Assembly: GCF_032681285.1 (NCBI RefSeq)
Contig: NZ_CP136336.1
Span: 3,955,001 to 4,019,000 of the forward strand
Length of the DNA: 64,000 nucleotides
Direction: 5' to 3'
DNA from: Piscinibacter gummiphilus
GTDB lineage: Bacteria; Pseudomonadota; Gammaproteobacteria; Burkholderiales; Burkholderiaceae_C
Positions within the stretch are counted from its first letter, which is position 1. Every line of letters begins with the position of its first letter. Shown here piece by piece: positions 23,427-31,293 of the stretch. The notes under the pieces were generated by a model, which saw nothing but the letters and a program-made list of their open reading frames with translations, had not been told where the DNA came from and did no database searches. The translations under genes were made by a program, and so were the position numbers.

Positions 23427-24041
23427 ATGCAACAAATAAATCCCTACCAACCTAGCCCAGCCTCAGTGGAAGAAGGTCGCGCCCCTGCGGACTCAGGTGA
23501 TTCAGCGGGAGAGCTCGTCTACGCCGGGTTTTGGCGCCGCTTTGGGGCCTACTGGATCGATGTCGCAATCTTCCTGCCACTAACAGGCATCACCTATTAC
23601 CTTGGTGAAACCAGTCGCCTGTTTTTTGCCTATTGGTTCGTCCCTGGTCTTGTGATCGGCCTGTTCTTCCACGTCTACCTTGTTAAGCGATTCGGCGGAA
23701 CCCCAGGAAAACTGATTCTCAAGACCAGGATCGCGCTGACAAACGGCGCCCCGGTCAGTACCAAGGCAGCCCTGCTGCGTTACTCCGTTCTCTTTCTGCT
23801 GTCCGTCTTTTCTTCATGGGCACTAGTGACTGGCGCACTAGCCATGACAGATGAGCACTACTTTTCACTGAGCTACATGGCCAAGATGGAGGCTATCGTC
23901 TCCCGAGCCCCCGCTTGGTACAACGTCGTAGTCGTCTTGACTCAAGTTTGGGTATGGAGCGAATTCATTTCAATGCTGCTCAACAAGCGGCGCCGAGCGA
24001 TTCACGACTACATAGCAGGCACGGTAGTGGTCCGTGCTTAG
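23427..24041 (+). CDS. RDD family membrane protein
   Basis: 204 residues. RDD-domain features: YAGFWRRFGAYWIDVAIFLP (Arg/Asp pair of helix 1), FGGTPGKLILKTRI (the conserved GxTxGK/R block), and RRRAIHDYIAGTVVV at the C-terminus. About four membrane helices. RDD proteins are of varied or unknown function, sometimes transport-related. The N-terminal Pro-rich stretch (INPYQPSP) is common in the family. Confidence 0.88.
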   Translation: MQQINPYQPSPASVEEGRAPADSGDSAGELVYAGFWRRFGAYWIDVAIFLPLTGITYYLGETSRLFFAYWFVPGLVIGLFFHVYLVKRFGGTPGKLILKTRIALTNGAPVSTKAALLRYSVLFLLSVFSSWALVTGALAMTDEHYFSLSYMAKMEAIVSRAPAWYNVVVVLTQVWVWSEFISMLLNKRRRAIHDYIAGTVVVRA

Positions 24042-24049
24042 CGCGCGAT

Positions 24050-24121
24050 GTCTAACCCTTCCATCGAGAGGACGTCACAAGGGCTACGCCCTTGCGCCGC
24101 CTCTCATGTCAAACGTTAGGC
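24050..24121 (+). repeat. attC site 35
   Basis: R'' GTCTAAC, complement of the cassette's GTTAGAC start; R' GTTAGGC; 72 bp CAAGGGC/GCCCTTG subtype. Confidence 0.92.
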
Positions 24122-24215
24122 GCCTGAAAGCGAGATCCGCGCTAGGCTTTCGGAGAGCATCGCCACTGATGCCGTATCTGCGATCCACCCAATATCAATA
24201 CCAAAGGGAGCTCCA

Positions 24216-24650
24216 ATGAATCGTCTAGCCAAAGCACTGATCTTGTTCGTCATCGTCTTTCACATGCTGGCTTTCGTCATTGAGGCCTTCCTATGGATGC
24301 GCCCCGCAATCTATGAGTTCTCCCTTTCGCGCTTCCAAACCGTGGTGCCACTTGGTCTTCACGACCAGGCATTGCTATTGAAGCCACTCTTCATAAACCA
24401 AGGCTTCTACAACCTGTTCCTCGCCATTGCAGGAGTTGCCGGCCTCATCCTCGTCACCAGAGGGAAGAAGGAAGCTGGCCACGCGCTTGTCGGGTACATG
24501 TGCGCGTCAGCGGTAGGCGCAGGCGTTGTTCTGGCGTTCACGAGCATCGCCTACATCGGCGCTCTACTGCAGGCGCTACCTGCCGCCGTCGCGCTCGCCG
24601 CAATGCTTCGCGCCTCCCCATCGCCGGCCCTGGCAAATGCAGGCGCCTAA
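24216..24650 (+). CDS. DUF1304 family membrane protein, copy 1
   Basis: 144 residues, four membrane helices. FHMLAFVIEAFLWMRP, NQGFYNLFLAIAGVAGLI and VGYMCASAVGAGVV fit DUF1304. Function unknown. An AAGGGAG stands 5 bp before ATG 24216, and the cassette has a 95 bp leader. A near-identical cassette is at 49977 with a different attC. The TAA stop lies in attC 36. Confidence 0.85.
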   Translation: MNRLAKALILFVIVFHMLAFVIEAFLWMRPAIYEFSLSRFQTVVPLGLHDQALLLKPLFINQGFYNLFLAIAGVAGLILVTRGKKEAGHALVGYMCASAVGAGVVLAFTSIAYIGALLQALPAAVALAAMLRASPSPALANAGA

Positions 24651-24713
24651 CCCTTCCATCGAGAGGACTCGCCCCGGCAAGCCGTGGCGAGCCTCTCATG
24701 TCAAACGTTAGGC
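24645..24713 (+). repeat. attC site 36
   Basis: R'' GCCTAAC, R' GTTAGGC; stem CTCGCCCCGG/CCGTGGCGAG, a slightly mispaired variant. Confidence 0.9.
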
Positions 24714-24718
24714 CGCAT

Positions 24719-25219
24719 ATGTTGCCGTCCACCTCGTTTCGCCCGCTCGATCCCGAGACGGATTGGGCGTTCTTCGATCCAGGCTTTCACGTTCCGCAAG
24801 AAATACAAGCCGAGGTTCAGGCGCTCACGGAGGCAGGGTCGGCAGAACTCTGGACCGAGCATGTCTCAGCCAACCCGAATGAGCGGCACCCAATGCTGCT
24901 TCCTGGCTCCCATTGGCTAAAGCCGAAGCTGCAAGGCCCAAACTGGATGCCAGAATTCAATGGAAAACAAAGTGAGGCCGCGGTAGGCACGTTTCTGCAG
25001 GAGGTCTTCGAACTTGGCATGCAGGAACTCATCCTCTTCATTGCAATGCGGGAGCGTAGCTATTCAGTTCCCTTCGGCGTGTTCTTGCGCCATTGGCCTT
25101 CCTTCGTTGCGGGAGATGACGAAGGCTCATTCTTATTCCATCCGAGATCTGGAGCCTTTGCGTGCTTCGGCCCGAATGGCTCACTGTCGTTTGGGCGTCG
25201 GAGCGCGAATGCGGCCTAA
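24719..25219 (+). CDS. Hypothetical 166-residue protein
   Basis: Soluble, Trp/Phe-rich: DWAFFDPGFHVPQEIQ near the N-terminus, then VPFGVFLRHWPSFVAGDDEG and FHPRSGAFACFGPNGS. No family assigned with confidence. Probably a single alpha/beta domain. ATG 24719, stop in attC 37. Confidence 0.6.
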   Translation: MLPSTSFRPLDPETDWAFFDPGFHVPQEIQAEVQALTEAGSAELWTEHVSANPNERHPMLLPGSHWLKPKLQGPNWMPEFNGKQSEAAVGTFLQEVFELGMQELILFIAMRERSYSVPFGVFLRHWPSFVAGDDEGSFLFHPRSGAFACFGPNGSLSFGRRSANAA

Positions 25220-25282
25220 CCCTTCCATCGAGAGGACGCTACCCGGCAAGCCGGGCAGCGCCTCTCATGTCAAACGTTGGGC
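25214..25282 (+). repeat. attC site 37
   Basis: R'' GCCTAAC, R' GTTGGGC; stem CGCTACCCGG/CCGGGCAGCG. Confidence 0.92.
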
Positions 25283-25293
25283 GTCATAGAGCC

Positions 25294-25707
25294 ATGCCGA
25301 GCCAGTCCGTCGAAGAGATCTGTCTGCGCCTCAAAGCGAATCAAGAGACGCTTTCAGCTGTCACGTCAGGGCACAGCTACATGCCCTTGCTTCCGCTCCT
25401 CGAACATCCGTGGCATGAAGTTAAGGCTCAGCTTCACGCAAAGCTCGTGGAGGCCGGAGTTTCTACTCGCGAAGTCGAGTGCGTGTCACTAGAAAAGCTG
25501 GCTGTATTCGCGCTTTCCTCTTGGGGGTCTCACTGGCCAGAACTCGCGGTTTCCTGGCTTGAGAGTGGCCTTCCAATCAATGAGCCGCTTGCGGGGGCCC
25601 TAGAGACAATGTCGCAAGAAAAGAACCTACCTCAGGCATTTCGTCATCGAGCGTTCGCCTTAGCGAAACGGTGGCGTCGAACTCAAGAGAATCCAGAGGC
25701 GAAATGA
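25294..25707 (+). CDS. Hypothetical 137-residue protein
   Basis: Helix-rich soluble protein (VEEICLRLKANQETLSAV; HWPELAVSWLESGLPIN). No domain recognised; no signal peptide. ATG 25294, 12 bp past the attC core. Confidence 0.55.
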   Translation: MPSQSVEEICLRLKANQETLSAVTSGHSYMPLLPLLEHPWHEVKAQLHAKLVEAGVSTREVECVSLEKLAVFALSSWGSHWPELAVSWLESGLPINEPLAGALETMSQEKNLPQAFRHRAFALAKRWRRTQENPEAK

Positions 25708-25708
25708 C

Positions 25709-25777
25709 GCCCAACCCTTCCATCGAGAGGACGTCACCCGGCAGGCCGGGCGCCGCCTCTCATGTCAAACGTTGAGC
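25709..25777 (+). repeat. attC site 38
   Basis: R'' GCCCAAC, complement of this cassette's GTTGGGC start; R' GTTGAGC; stem CGTCACCCGG/CCGGGCGCCG. Confidence 0.92.
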
Positions 25778-26216
25778 ATCACGAATGGTCCTGTGCGTTC
25801 TTGGTTGCTTATGAGCCTTCGTTCAGCATCGCAAATGCAGTTCGCATGCGTGGCCGCCGAGCCTTCGGCCACCGCTCGCTGTCTGCCGCCAAAGTCGAAC
25901 ATCACGCTTGCCACGAACCGACACGCTCCGATGGAAGAAGGCCAGGCTTGTGCCGCTTCGGCACCTGCCCAGCCCCACCGAACGGCCAGAGGCAGTCAGT
26001 CTGTGGTTGGCGCTTCGCGCCGCTTGAACATTCAGCTGTTGGGCACTGCCAGAGGCAGCGCTGGTTCTTCTCGTCTGTCCAGGCCCGAGCTTCGCTCCGG
26101 CACACTTTCACGAGCCGCGCACCAGGGCACGTCGGTGGTTCTCGGAGGCGCGATGCTCAACCCTTCCATCGAGAGGACTCGCCCCGGCAAGCCGGGTCGA
26201 GCCTCTCATGTCAAAC
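25772..26216 (+). repeat. Recurrent gene-poor cassette type B, copy 1
   Basis: A 445 bp cassette with no convincing gene. It opens GTTGAGCATCACGA and shares blocks with the cassette at 31288, such as CTTATGAG.CTTCG.TCAGCA, GGTTGGCGCTTCGCGCCGC and a shared GCCAGAGGCAG-like region. The frames that remain open have Ser/Arg-rich content without domain signals, which looks like non-coding sequence. It could be a promoter or RNA cassette, or a decayed gene. Confidence 0.5.
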
Positions 26217-26223
26217 GTTAGGC
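26155..26223 (+). repeat. attC site 39
   Basis: R'' GCTCAAC, complement of the GTTGAGC that opens this cassette; R' GTTAGGC; stem CTCGCCCCGG/CCGGGTCGAG. Confidence 0.92.
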
Positions 26224-26244
26224 ATCGCACAAGGAGCGTATCTC

Positions 26245-26664
26245 GTGGCTTCGTCGGACCTTGAACTCCAACCGCCTCCACGTAGCGAGAGATCTTTTGA
26301 GCTTTGGCTTCAGCATGCGGCCGGCCGCATTCTGTTCGAAGACGTCCGCGGCTATGCGCTCGAACGAGTAGATCCCAACTTGTCTACCGACTCCCGAGCT
26401 GCTGCAGAGAAAGCGATCAACGACACTTTGTACGGCCTGATGATGGTGATTGACGGGGTATCCGGCGAACTCAGAAACGACGAACATGCAGTTGATCTTT
26501 CTATTGCGGTTCGGCTGATCAATCGAAGCTCGAATGAGGTAGCTGCAGCGATTGATCTAAGAGAGGGGGATGGCATGTGTATGGGCTATCACGGCTGGAT
26601 TGCCGGTGACTATGGCGAAGATCCGGTTGCAAGCCCGGCGGCGCCGCAGGCACGCGATGCCTAA
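26245..26664 (+). CDS. Hypothetical 139-residue protein
   Basis: GTG 26245 has AAGGAG 8 bp upstream. The product is soluble: SFELWLQHAAGRILFEDVRG, a central helix (AAAEKAINDTLYGLMMVIDG) and a beta-rich C-terminal part. No family recognised; size and composition recall small immunity proteins, without direct support. Stop TAA in attC 40. Confidence 0.6.
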   Translation: MASSDLELQPPPRSERSFELWLQHAAGRILFEDVRGYALERVDPNLSTDSRAAAEKAINDTLYGLMMVIDGVSGELRNDEHAVDLSIAVRLINRSSNEVAAAIDLREGDGMCMGYHGWIAGDYGEDPVASPAAPQARDA

Positions 26665-26727
26665 CCCTTCCATCGAGAGGACCCGCCCCGGCAAGCCGGG
26701 TCGGGCCTCTCATGTCAAACGTTAGGC
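26659..26727 (+). repeat. attC site 40
   Basis: R'' GCCTAAC, R' GTTAGGC; stem CCGCCCCGG/CCGGGTCGGG. Confidence 0.92.
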
Positions 26728-26732
26728 ATCTC

Positions 26733-27137
26733 ATGGCTCGCCGCGATTACTCCGAAGACGAGGACTACTACACGCAAGACCTCGAGCGAGACGGCGTCGT
26801 TTCGATCTGGGCTGGACTCTCCGAAGGCTCTTCCCATCTGGATGTCCTTCAAGACTTGTGCGGAGTTGGGTACTACTCACTCGACAATCAAGAAGGCATG
26901 AACTTCGGCTTCAGGCTTGTGCCCGTTAGCGAGCTTCTAGATCGCCTGTCCTACTCGTCTTCATTCGCTCAGCTCGCGGTAGAGAAAGCAAAATCATTGG
27001 GTTTGAGCCAGGCGCGCTGGGTCACGATCCAGTACGACTTTGCGTACTCGCCAGAAAAGGTTCGCAGACCTATTGCCCAAGACCCGGTGTTTCTCGGCGT
27101 CTTCAAATACAGCGCGCAAGTGGGGCAAGATGCCTAA
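26733..27137 (+). CDS. Imm22-family immunity protein
   Basis: 134 residues. The sequence carries the Imm22 pattern: GVVSIWAGLSEGSSHLD, LCGVGYYSLDNQEG, PVSELLDRLSYSSSFAQLAV, ARWVTIQYDFAYSPEKV and DPVFLGVFKY. Imm22 proteins neutralise partner toxins of polymorphic-toxin systems; no toxin is nearby, so it is an orphan immunity gene. The acidic start (YSEDEDYYTQDLE) is typical. Stop TAA in attC 41. Confidence 0.82.
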   Translation: MARRDYSEDEDYYTQDLERDGVVSIWAGLSEGSSHLDVLQDLCGVGYYSLDNQEGMNFGFRLVPVSELLDRLSYSSSFAQLAVEKAKSLGLSQARWVTIQYDFAYSPEKVRRPIAQDPVFLGVFKYSAQVGQDA

Positions 27138-27200
27138 CCCTTCCATCGAGAGGACCCGCCCCGGCAAGCCGGGTCGGGCCTCTCATGTCAAACGTTAGGC
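27132..27200 (+). repeat. attC site 41
   Basis: R'' GCCTAAC, R' GTTAGGC; stem CCGCCCCGG/CCGGGTCGGG. Confidence 0.92.
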
Positions 27201-27216
27201 GCCAGAAGAGCATCGC

Positions 27217-27768
27217 GTGCTGAGCAGTCCGAGTTTCTATGTGATCACCGGCGCTTCCGGAGCCGGGAAGTCCACTCTTGTGGCCGCGCTAAGTGAGCTT
27301 GGCTACTCCACCGTCCAAGAAGCGGCTCTTGCCATCCTGCGAGAGCAACAAGAATGCAACGGCAGCATTCTTCCCTGGGTCGATCGCACAGCATTCTTCG
27401 AAGCAGTTCTGGCAAGAAACATCAGCAACCATCAAGCCGCTCGAACGCAGAAGACTCCCGTCTTCTTTGATCGCGGCATACCGGAGTGCTTGGCCTGGCT
27501 ACAACTGTCGGGCCAGACGCTGGAGCTTCGGCATCGCGCGGCTGTAGCAACGCACCGCTACGCTTCCACAGTGTTTGTGGCAGAGCCCTGGGCGGAGATC
27601 TATGTGCAAGATGCGGAGCGCCAAGCCGGCTTCGAGCGAGCAACGCGCTCCTATGAGCCCACCGTGGCAGCGTATAGAGAAGCCGGCTACAAGACCTGCC
27701 TTCTTCCAAAGGTATCAGTGAAAGAGCGGGTGGCCTTCATCCTTGAGCGGGTGGAAACTGGCGCCTAA
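27217..27768 (+). CDS. P-loop ATPase/kinase (AAA_28-like), copy 2
   Basis: The 183-residue protein is identical to the product of 19150-19701, with only a handful of silent nucleotide differences noticed between the genes. The leader GGCGCCAGAAGAGCATCGC is also the same, so the cassette body was duplicated as a unit. The attC that follows is of the CAAGGGC type, whereas copy 1 has the CCGG type. Confidence 0.8.
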   Translation: MLSSPSFYVITGASGAGKSTLVAALSELGYSTVQEAALAILREQQECNGSILPWVDRTAFFEAVLARNISNHQAARTQKTPVFFDRGIPECLAWLQLSGQTLELRHRAAVATHRYASTVFVAEPWAEIYVQDAERQAGFERATRSYEPTVAAYREAGYKTCLLPKVSVKERVAFILERVETGA

Positions 27769-27834
27769 CCCTTCCATCGAGAGGACGTCACAAGGGCTAC
27801 GCCCTTGCGCCGCCTCTCATGTCAAACGTTAGGC
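27763..27834 (+). repeat. attC site 42
   Basis: R'' GCCTAAC, R' GTTAGGC; 72 bp CAAGGGC/GCCCTTG subtype. Confidence 0.92.
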
Positions 27835-27844
27835 GCCACAAACC

Positions 27845-28198
27845 ATGCTCGCCACAATCGAAGCTCGCAAAGTAGTTACTACATTGGCTTTCGCGCTGAC
27901 TTGTTCGAACCCATGCCTTGCTCAGGTCTACGACACGACCAAACCAGGGTGTCCGAATTTTCGGCAAGCCCTTCAGTCGGAAGGCTTTCCCAATTCAGCC
28001 GAAAGGCTCGGGTTGGATCAAGGCTCTGTCACGGTTGAATTCACACTGAATCCAGATGGATCCACGGCGAATCCAACCATTCTTAAGTCCTCTCACAATG
28101 CCTTCAATCGCCCTACGATCGAACGCATCAGCAAGCTCAAATGCGCTGGAGACAAGCATCCTGTGCGAGTTCAGTTTTCAGCTGAATACAAGAAGTAG
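27845..28198 (+). CDS. Secreted TonB C-terminal-domain-like protein
   Basis: 117 residues with a signal peptide (about 1-27, ending CLAQ). GSVTVEFTLNPDGSTANPTI followed by AFNRPTIERISKLKCA matches the TonB C-terminal fold, where the strand-turn-helix packs on receptor plugs. It lacks the TonB membrane anchor plus Pro-rich linker, so it is not a functional TonB. Confidence 0.72.
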   Translation: MLATIEARKVVTTLAFALTCSNPCLAQVYDTTKPGCPNFRQALQSEGFPNSAERLGLDQGSVTVEFTLNPDGSTANPTILKSSHNAFNRPTIERISKLKCAGDKHPVRVQFSAEYKK

Positions 28199-28211
28199 GC
28201 GCGAAGGTGGC

Positions 28212-28280
28212 GCCTAACCCTTCCATCGAAAGGACTCGCCCCGGCAAGCCGGGTCGAGCCTCTCATGTCAAACGTTAGGC
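28212..28280 (+). repeat. attC site 43
   Basis: R'' GCCTAAC, R' GTTAGGC; CGAAAGGAC left arm, stem CTCGCCCCGG/CCGGGTCGAG. Confidence 0.92.
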
Positions 28281-28308
28281 GTCGGAGGGAGCGTGAGCGA
28301 CGCATACT

Positions 28309-28644
28309 GTGCACATGGCAATCCCACACGCAAATCCCGGTCAGCTCATCGACATCCGTCCATTGGGCCTGCGCCTTCAGAGCGCAAAGACCACCGCGCT
28401 GTTCAAGTCCGAGCAGCTTGAAGTGATACGTCTCGTGCTTCTGGCAGGAAGGTCACTTCCGCCACATAGCGTCGCGGGCGAGATCACCATCCAGTGCGTC
28501 GAGGGTCGAATCGATGTCACGGTCGATTCGCAGAGCCATTTGCTTGAGGCGGGAGAAATGATCTTTCTAGCAAGGTCTGCATCGCACGGGGTAATCGCCA
28601 TCGAAGATTCATCTGCGTTGGTGACCATCGTCCTGTCGAAGTAG
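28309..28644 (+). CDS. Cupin-fold protein
   Basis: 111 residues (GTG 28309; ATG 28315 two codons later). SLPPHSVAGEITIQCVEGRIDV and LLEAGEMIFLARSASHGVIAIE form the two cupin motifs, with His and Glu in motif 1 and a His in motif 2, so a metal site is possible. Ligand unknown. A GGAGGG at 28284-28289 sits too far upstream to decide the start. Confidence 0.72.
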   Translation: MHMAIPHANPGQLIDIRPLGLRLQSAKTTALFKSEQLEVIRLVLLAGRSLPPHSVAGEITIQCVEGRIDVTVDSQSHLLEAGEMIFLARSASHGVIAIEDSSALVTIVLSK

Positions 28645-28683
28645 TTCGTTTGCGAGGCACGGCATGTACTCGAAGAACCCGAC

Positions 28684-28752
28684 GCCTAACCCTTCCATCG
28701 AGAGGACTCGCCCCGGCAAGCCGGGTCGAGCCTCTCATGTCAAACGTTAGGC
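28684..28752 (+). repeat. attC site 44
   Basis: R'' GCCTAAC, R' GTTAGGC; stem CTCGCCCCGG/CCGGGTCGAG. Confidence 0.92.
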
Positions 28753-28756
28753 GTCC

Positions 28757-29170
28757 ATGCGGCTTATGCCGAAGACTGCAGGCCCAATTGCCTTGCTATT
28801 CCTAATGGGATGCGACACGTTGCATGGGGTTCGAATCGAGCTCAAAGCTGAGGGCAAGCGATCACTAGAGCCCACCTGCATTCAAGAAACCTTGCGGCAG
28901 TCTGGATACGAAGTCGAGTCCGTTAGCCCAACGACATCACAAGTTCGAGAGAAAGCAAAAGGTGGCGCCTGGTTCTTTGTCTCTCACGAAAATACGATGC
29001 GCGTCGAGTTCTATTTCCTAACGATGCATGAGCCGCTTCCATGCGACACCGCGCAGAGAATCGCGTATCACATGCGCATCGCATCGAAAGCGACGCAGGA
29101 AGCCTGTTTCCCACAGAGCCCACAAGTCATCGCTTCGGAAAAGTGGAATGGAATGTCATGCAAACCCTAG
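28757..29170 (+). CDS. Lipoprotein, unknown function
   Basis: 137 residues; lipobox LMGC (Cys19) follows a hydrophobic leader. The mature part begins DTLHGVRIELKAEGKR and has four further Cys residues, which may form disulfides outside the cytoplasm. No family recognised. ATG 28757 is 5 bp after the core. Confidence 0.68.
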   Translation: MRLMPKTAGPIALLFLMGCDTLHGVRIELKAEGKRSLEPTCIQETLRQSGYEVESVSPTTSQVREKAKGGAWFFVSHENTMRVEFYFLTMHEPLPCDTAQRIAYHMRIASKATQEACFPQSPQVIASEKWNGMSCKP

Positions 29171-29189
29171 CCCTAGCTTCCAACCAGAC

Positions 29190-29261
29190 GCCTAACCCTT
29201 CCATCGAAAGGACGTCACAAGGGCTACGCCCTTATGCCGCCTCTCATGTCAAACGTTAGAC
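29190..29261 (+). repeat. attC site 45
   Basis: R'' GCCTAAC, R' GTTAGAC; 72 bp CAAGGGC subtype with CTTATGCCG on the right arm and CGAAAGG on the left. Confidence 0.9.
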
Positions 29262-29274
29262 GCCAGCAGACGCG

Positions 29275-29874
29275 ATGGAGACAGTCGTTGAAGAGTGGTT
29301 CGGCGAGGGGTTCCGTGAGCTTCACCCGTTGCTTCAGGGCTTGCACAGAAGCGGCGGTGTCCTAAGCGGGCAGGTCCACGTTTCGTTTGGTGCAGGCTTC
29401 GCAGGTCTTGTCGGCAAGCGGCTTGCTTCTCGGCTCGGAGTACCTGTCACCCCTGGCGCTCATCACCTTCAAGTCTCCATTCATGGCCAAGCAGGGCGCC
29501 TGCATTGGTCTCGCAGGTTCAATGGCCTAAGCGAGTTCGTCTCCGAGTTCAAGCCAGTTGGTCACCATCCCACTGGTCATTGGGTCGAGCAGTCCGGTGC
29601 GTTGAGCTTAGAGCTAGGCGTCAAGGTTCTCGCTGGCGGGTGGCACTGGGAACACCGCAACACAAGGCTGTTGGGTATCCCGGTGCCCAAAGCATTGTTC
29701 CCCACCACCTTTGCATCCAAGAGCATCGAAGGCCAGTTCTACCGGTTCTCGGTAGAAGTCAGGGCTCCAGCGCTAGGCAAGCTGCTGGCCTACTCGGGCA
29801 CACTGGCGCCTAACCCTTCCATCGAGAGGACGTCGCCCGGCAAGCCGGGCGCCGCCTCTCATGTCAAACGTTAG
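29275..29874 (+). CDS. DUF4166 family protein with attC-encoded tail
   Basis: 199 residues as read. DUF4166 features: FRELHPLLQGLHRSGGVLSG, LHWSRRFNG, HWVEQSGALSLELGVKV, TRLLGIPVPKALFPT and GQFYRFSVEV. Function unknown. The frame has no stop before attC 46, so the last 21 residues (PNPSIERT...ASHVKR) are encoded by the recombination site, ending at the core TAG. Confidence 0.78.
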   Translation: METVVEEWFGEGFRELHPLLQGLHRSGGVLSGQVHVSFGAGFAGLVGKRLASRLGVPVTPGAHHLQVSIHGQAGRLHWSRRFNGLSEFVSEFKPVGHHPTGHWVEQSGALSLELGVKVLAGGWHWEHRNTRLLGIPVPKALFPTTFASKSIEGQFYRFSVEVRAPALGKLLAYSGTLAPNPSIERTSPGKPGAASHVKR

Positions 29875-29876
29875 GC
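29808..29876 (+). repeat. attC site 46
   Basis: R'' GCCTAAC, R' GTTAGGC; stem CGTCGCCCGG/CCGGGCGCCG. Translated by the upstream ORF. Confidence 0.92.
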
Positions 29877-29879
29877 GTC

Positions 29880-30326
29880 ATGAAGCGACCCTTTTGCAAG
29901 TCATCGCTCGTACTGGCTGGCCTTTCGGTGGCTCTATCGGCTCACTCGATCGCGTCCGAGACTCAGCACGTACCGCCATCAATCGAAGGAACTACGAATA
30001 TCAAAGTCGTAGTCGCCAGCTGCAAGGGTGAGCTAAAGAAGCAGTTGGAAGTTCGCGACGCAGGTCAAGTAAAGAAGCTGGTAGCCGAGATGGAGCAACT
30101 GAGAAGGCCAAACGGAGTGGCAGCCTCGAAGTTCGGCTGCGATACAGCAGTCACATTTCTGAAAGACGATGTGCCGGTCACACTCGTGCATGTCTTTCCG
30201 TGCTCGGCTATCGAGCGAGCTCCAGCATCCCTAAAGCGCTACTTCCAGTATTCGGGTGGCTTTGGTCAGCTGCCAGAACTGAGCCGTCTGGTGAAAGGCC
30301 TTGGCAAAGGCGTCGAGTGCAAATGA
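29880..30326 (+). CDS. Secreted hypothetical protein
   Basis: 148 residues with a signal peptide (SSLVLAGLSVALSAHSIASE). The mature domain begins with a strand (NIKVVVASCKGELKKQLEV) and has Cys residues at KFGCDTAV, HVFPCSAI and the C-terminal VECK, probably disulfide-linked. No family known to me. Confidence 0.6.
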   Translation: MKRPFCKSSLVLAGLSVALSAHSIASETQHVPPSIEGTTNIKVVVASCKGELKKQLEVRDAGQVKKLVAEMEQLRRPNGVAASKFGCDTAVTFLKDDVPVTLVHVFPCSAIERAPASLKRYFQYSGGFGQLPELSRLVKGLGKGVECK

Positions 30327-30327
30327 C

Positions 30328-30396
30328 GCCTAACCCTTCCATCGAGAGGACGCAGTCCGGCAAGCCGGTCAGCGCCTCTCATGTCAAACGTTAGGC
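30328..30396 (+). repeat. attC site 47
   Basis: R'' GCCTAAC, R' GTTAGGC; stem CGCAGTCCGG/CCGGTCAGCG. Confidence 0.92.
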
Positions 30397-30438
30397 GGCT
30401 CAACGCTCGTTTTCGAAGACTGCTCCCGGGAGAAGCCA

Positions 30439-30816
30439 ATGACCGAATCAGAACTGTCGGCGCAAACTGAGTGGTTCCATGAGTTCGCCAAGCAGTCAAT
30501 CGATCAAATTGCACTGCAAGCCAACGAAGCCAATAGAGCTTCATTCGCACGCTACGCAACAACCTCACTGCCAAACCACAGCCCTCCAGAGGGTCAATCA
30601 CCCGAAGAGTTTGCTCGCACAGTGCATGAACTGCGAGAAAACGAAGGGCAGTGGAATCGTGCGCTCATGTCGGCATTGATCAAGTCTGATGACCTGTACA
30701 AAGCCAAAGACAGGGATGGCGCCATCTCAGTGCTTGAGTCGTTTGCGGGCTCGTGTCCTTGGGAGCTTTTCCAAGAAGTCGCCCGAGATCAAGCATCCAA
30801 CTACAAGCCTCATTGA
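30439..30816 (+). CDS. Hypothetical 125-residue protein
   Basis: Soluble, helix-rich (TEWFHEFAKQSIDQIALQAN; GAISVLESFAGSCPWELFQE); no family recognised. The second half could be a TPR-like helical pair. ATG 30439 follows GGGAGAAG. Confidence 0.55.
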   Translation: MTESELSAQTEWFHEFAKQSIDQIALQANEANRASFARYATTSLPNHSPPEGQSPEEFARTVHELRENEGQWNRALMSALIKSDDLYKAKDRDGAISVLESFAGSCPWELFQEVARDQASNYKPH

Positions 30817-30856
30817 AAATGCCATTCAAGCTCGTGGCGGCTCCATGCATACAGCC

Positions 30857-30925
30857 GCCTAACCCTTCCATCGAGAGGACGCTGTCCAGCAAGCTGGCCA
30901 GCGCCTCTCATGTCAAACGTTAGGC
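30857..30925 (+). repeat. attC site 48
   Basis: R'' GCCTAAC, R' GTTAGGC; stem CGCTGTCCAG/CTGGCCAGCG, a paired A-T change in the usual CCGG stem. Confidence 0.92.
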
Positions 30926-30931
30926 GGCGCT

Positions 30932-31291
30932 ATGGGCGAGAACGCCTCGCTTCTCGGAGTTCGGCGGCACGCTGCTTCGGCGAAGAGTGGTGCCGCTGCC
31001 AAGAAGAGCGGGCTCGTGCCTACGATCGCCACCGCAATGGTTTCGCCTGAGCGTCGGGCCAAGCGCAGTGCTCGCTCGATGAGACGGTTGTCAGTCAGTC
31101 AGTGGGTTAGCCGTCGTGGGCGCCCTGCACCGTCCGAAGCACGCTGCGAACCGAAGCGCCCGGAACCCACACGCCGGCTAAAGTCGCTCGCCTGGCTGCG
31201 CCCTGCTTCATCCAATGCGGCGCCGCCTAACCCTTCCATCGAGCTGACATGCCCCGGCAAGCCGGGTCATGCAGCTCATGTCAAACGTTGA
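30932..31291 (+). CDS. Recurrent 368 bp cassette, copy 3 (basic ORF)
   Basis: Cassette 30920-31287. Opens MGENASLLGVRRH; frame intact through the attC, ending at the core stop TGA of GTTGAGC. Differs from copy 2 at scattered sites such as HAASAKSGAAAKK and SEARCEPKRPEP. It is followed directly by the type B gene-poor cassette. Confidence 0.4.
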   Translation: MGENASLLGVRRHAASAKSGAAAKKSGLVPTIATAMVSPERRAKRSARSMRRLSVSQWVSRRGRPAPSEARCEPKRPEPTRRLKSLAWLRPASSNAAPPNPSIELTCPGKPGHAAHVKR

Positions 31292-31293
31292 GC
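31225..31293 (+). repeat. attC site 49 (GAGCTGAC subtype)
   Basis: R'' GCCTAAC, R' GTTGAGC; lateral arm GAGCTGAC/GCAGCTC. Confidence 0.92.

Noticed and set aside
25762..26244. Upstream extension of the ORF ending at 26664
   Set aside because: Comes from translating the gene-poor cassette and attC 39; the GTG at 26245 has a good ribosome binding site.
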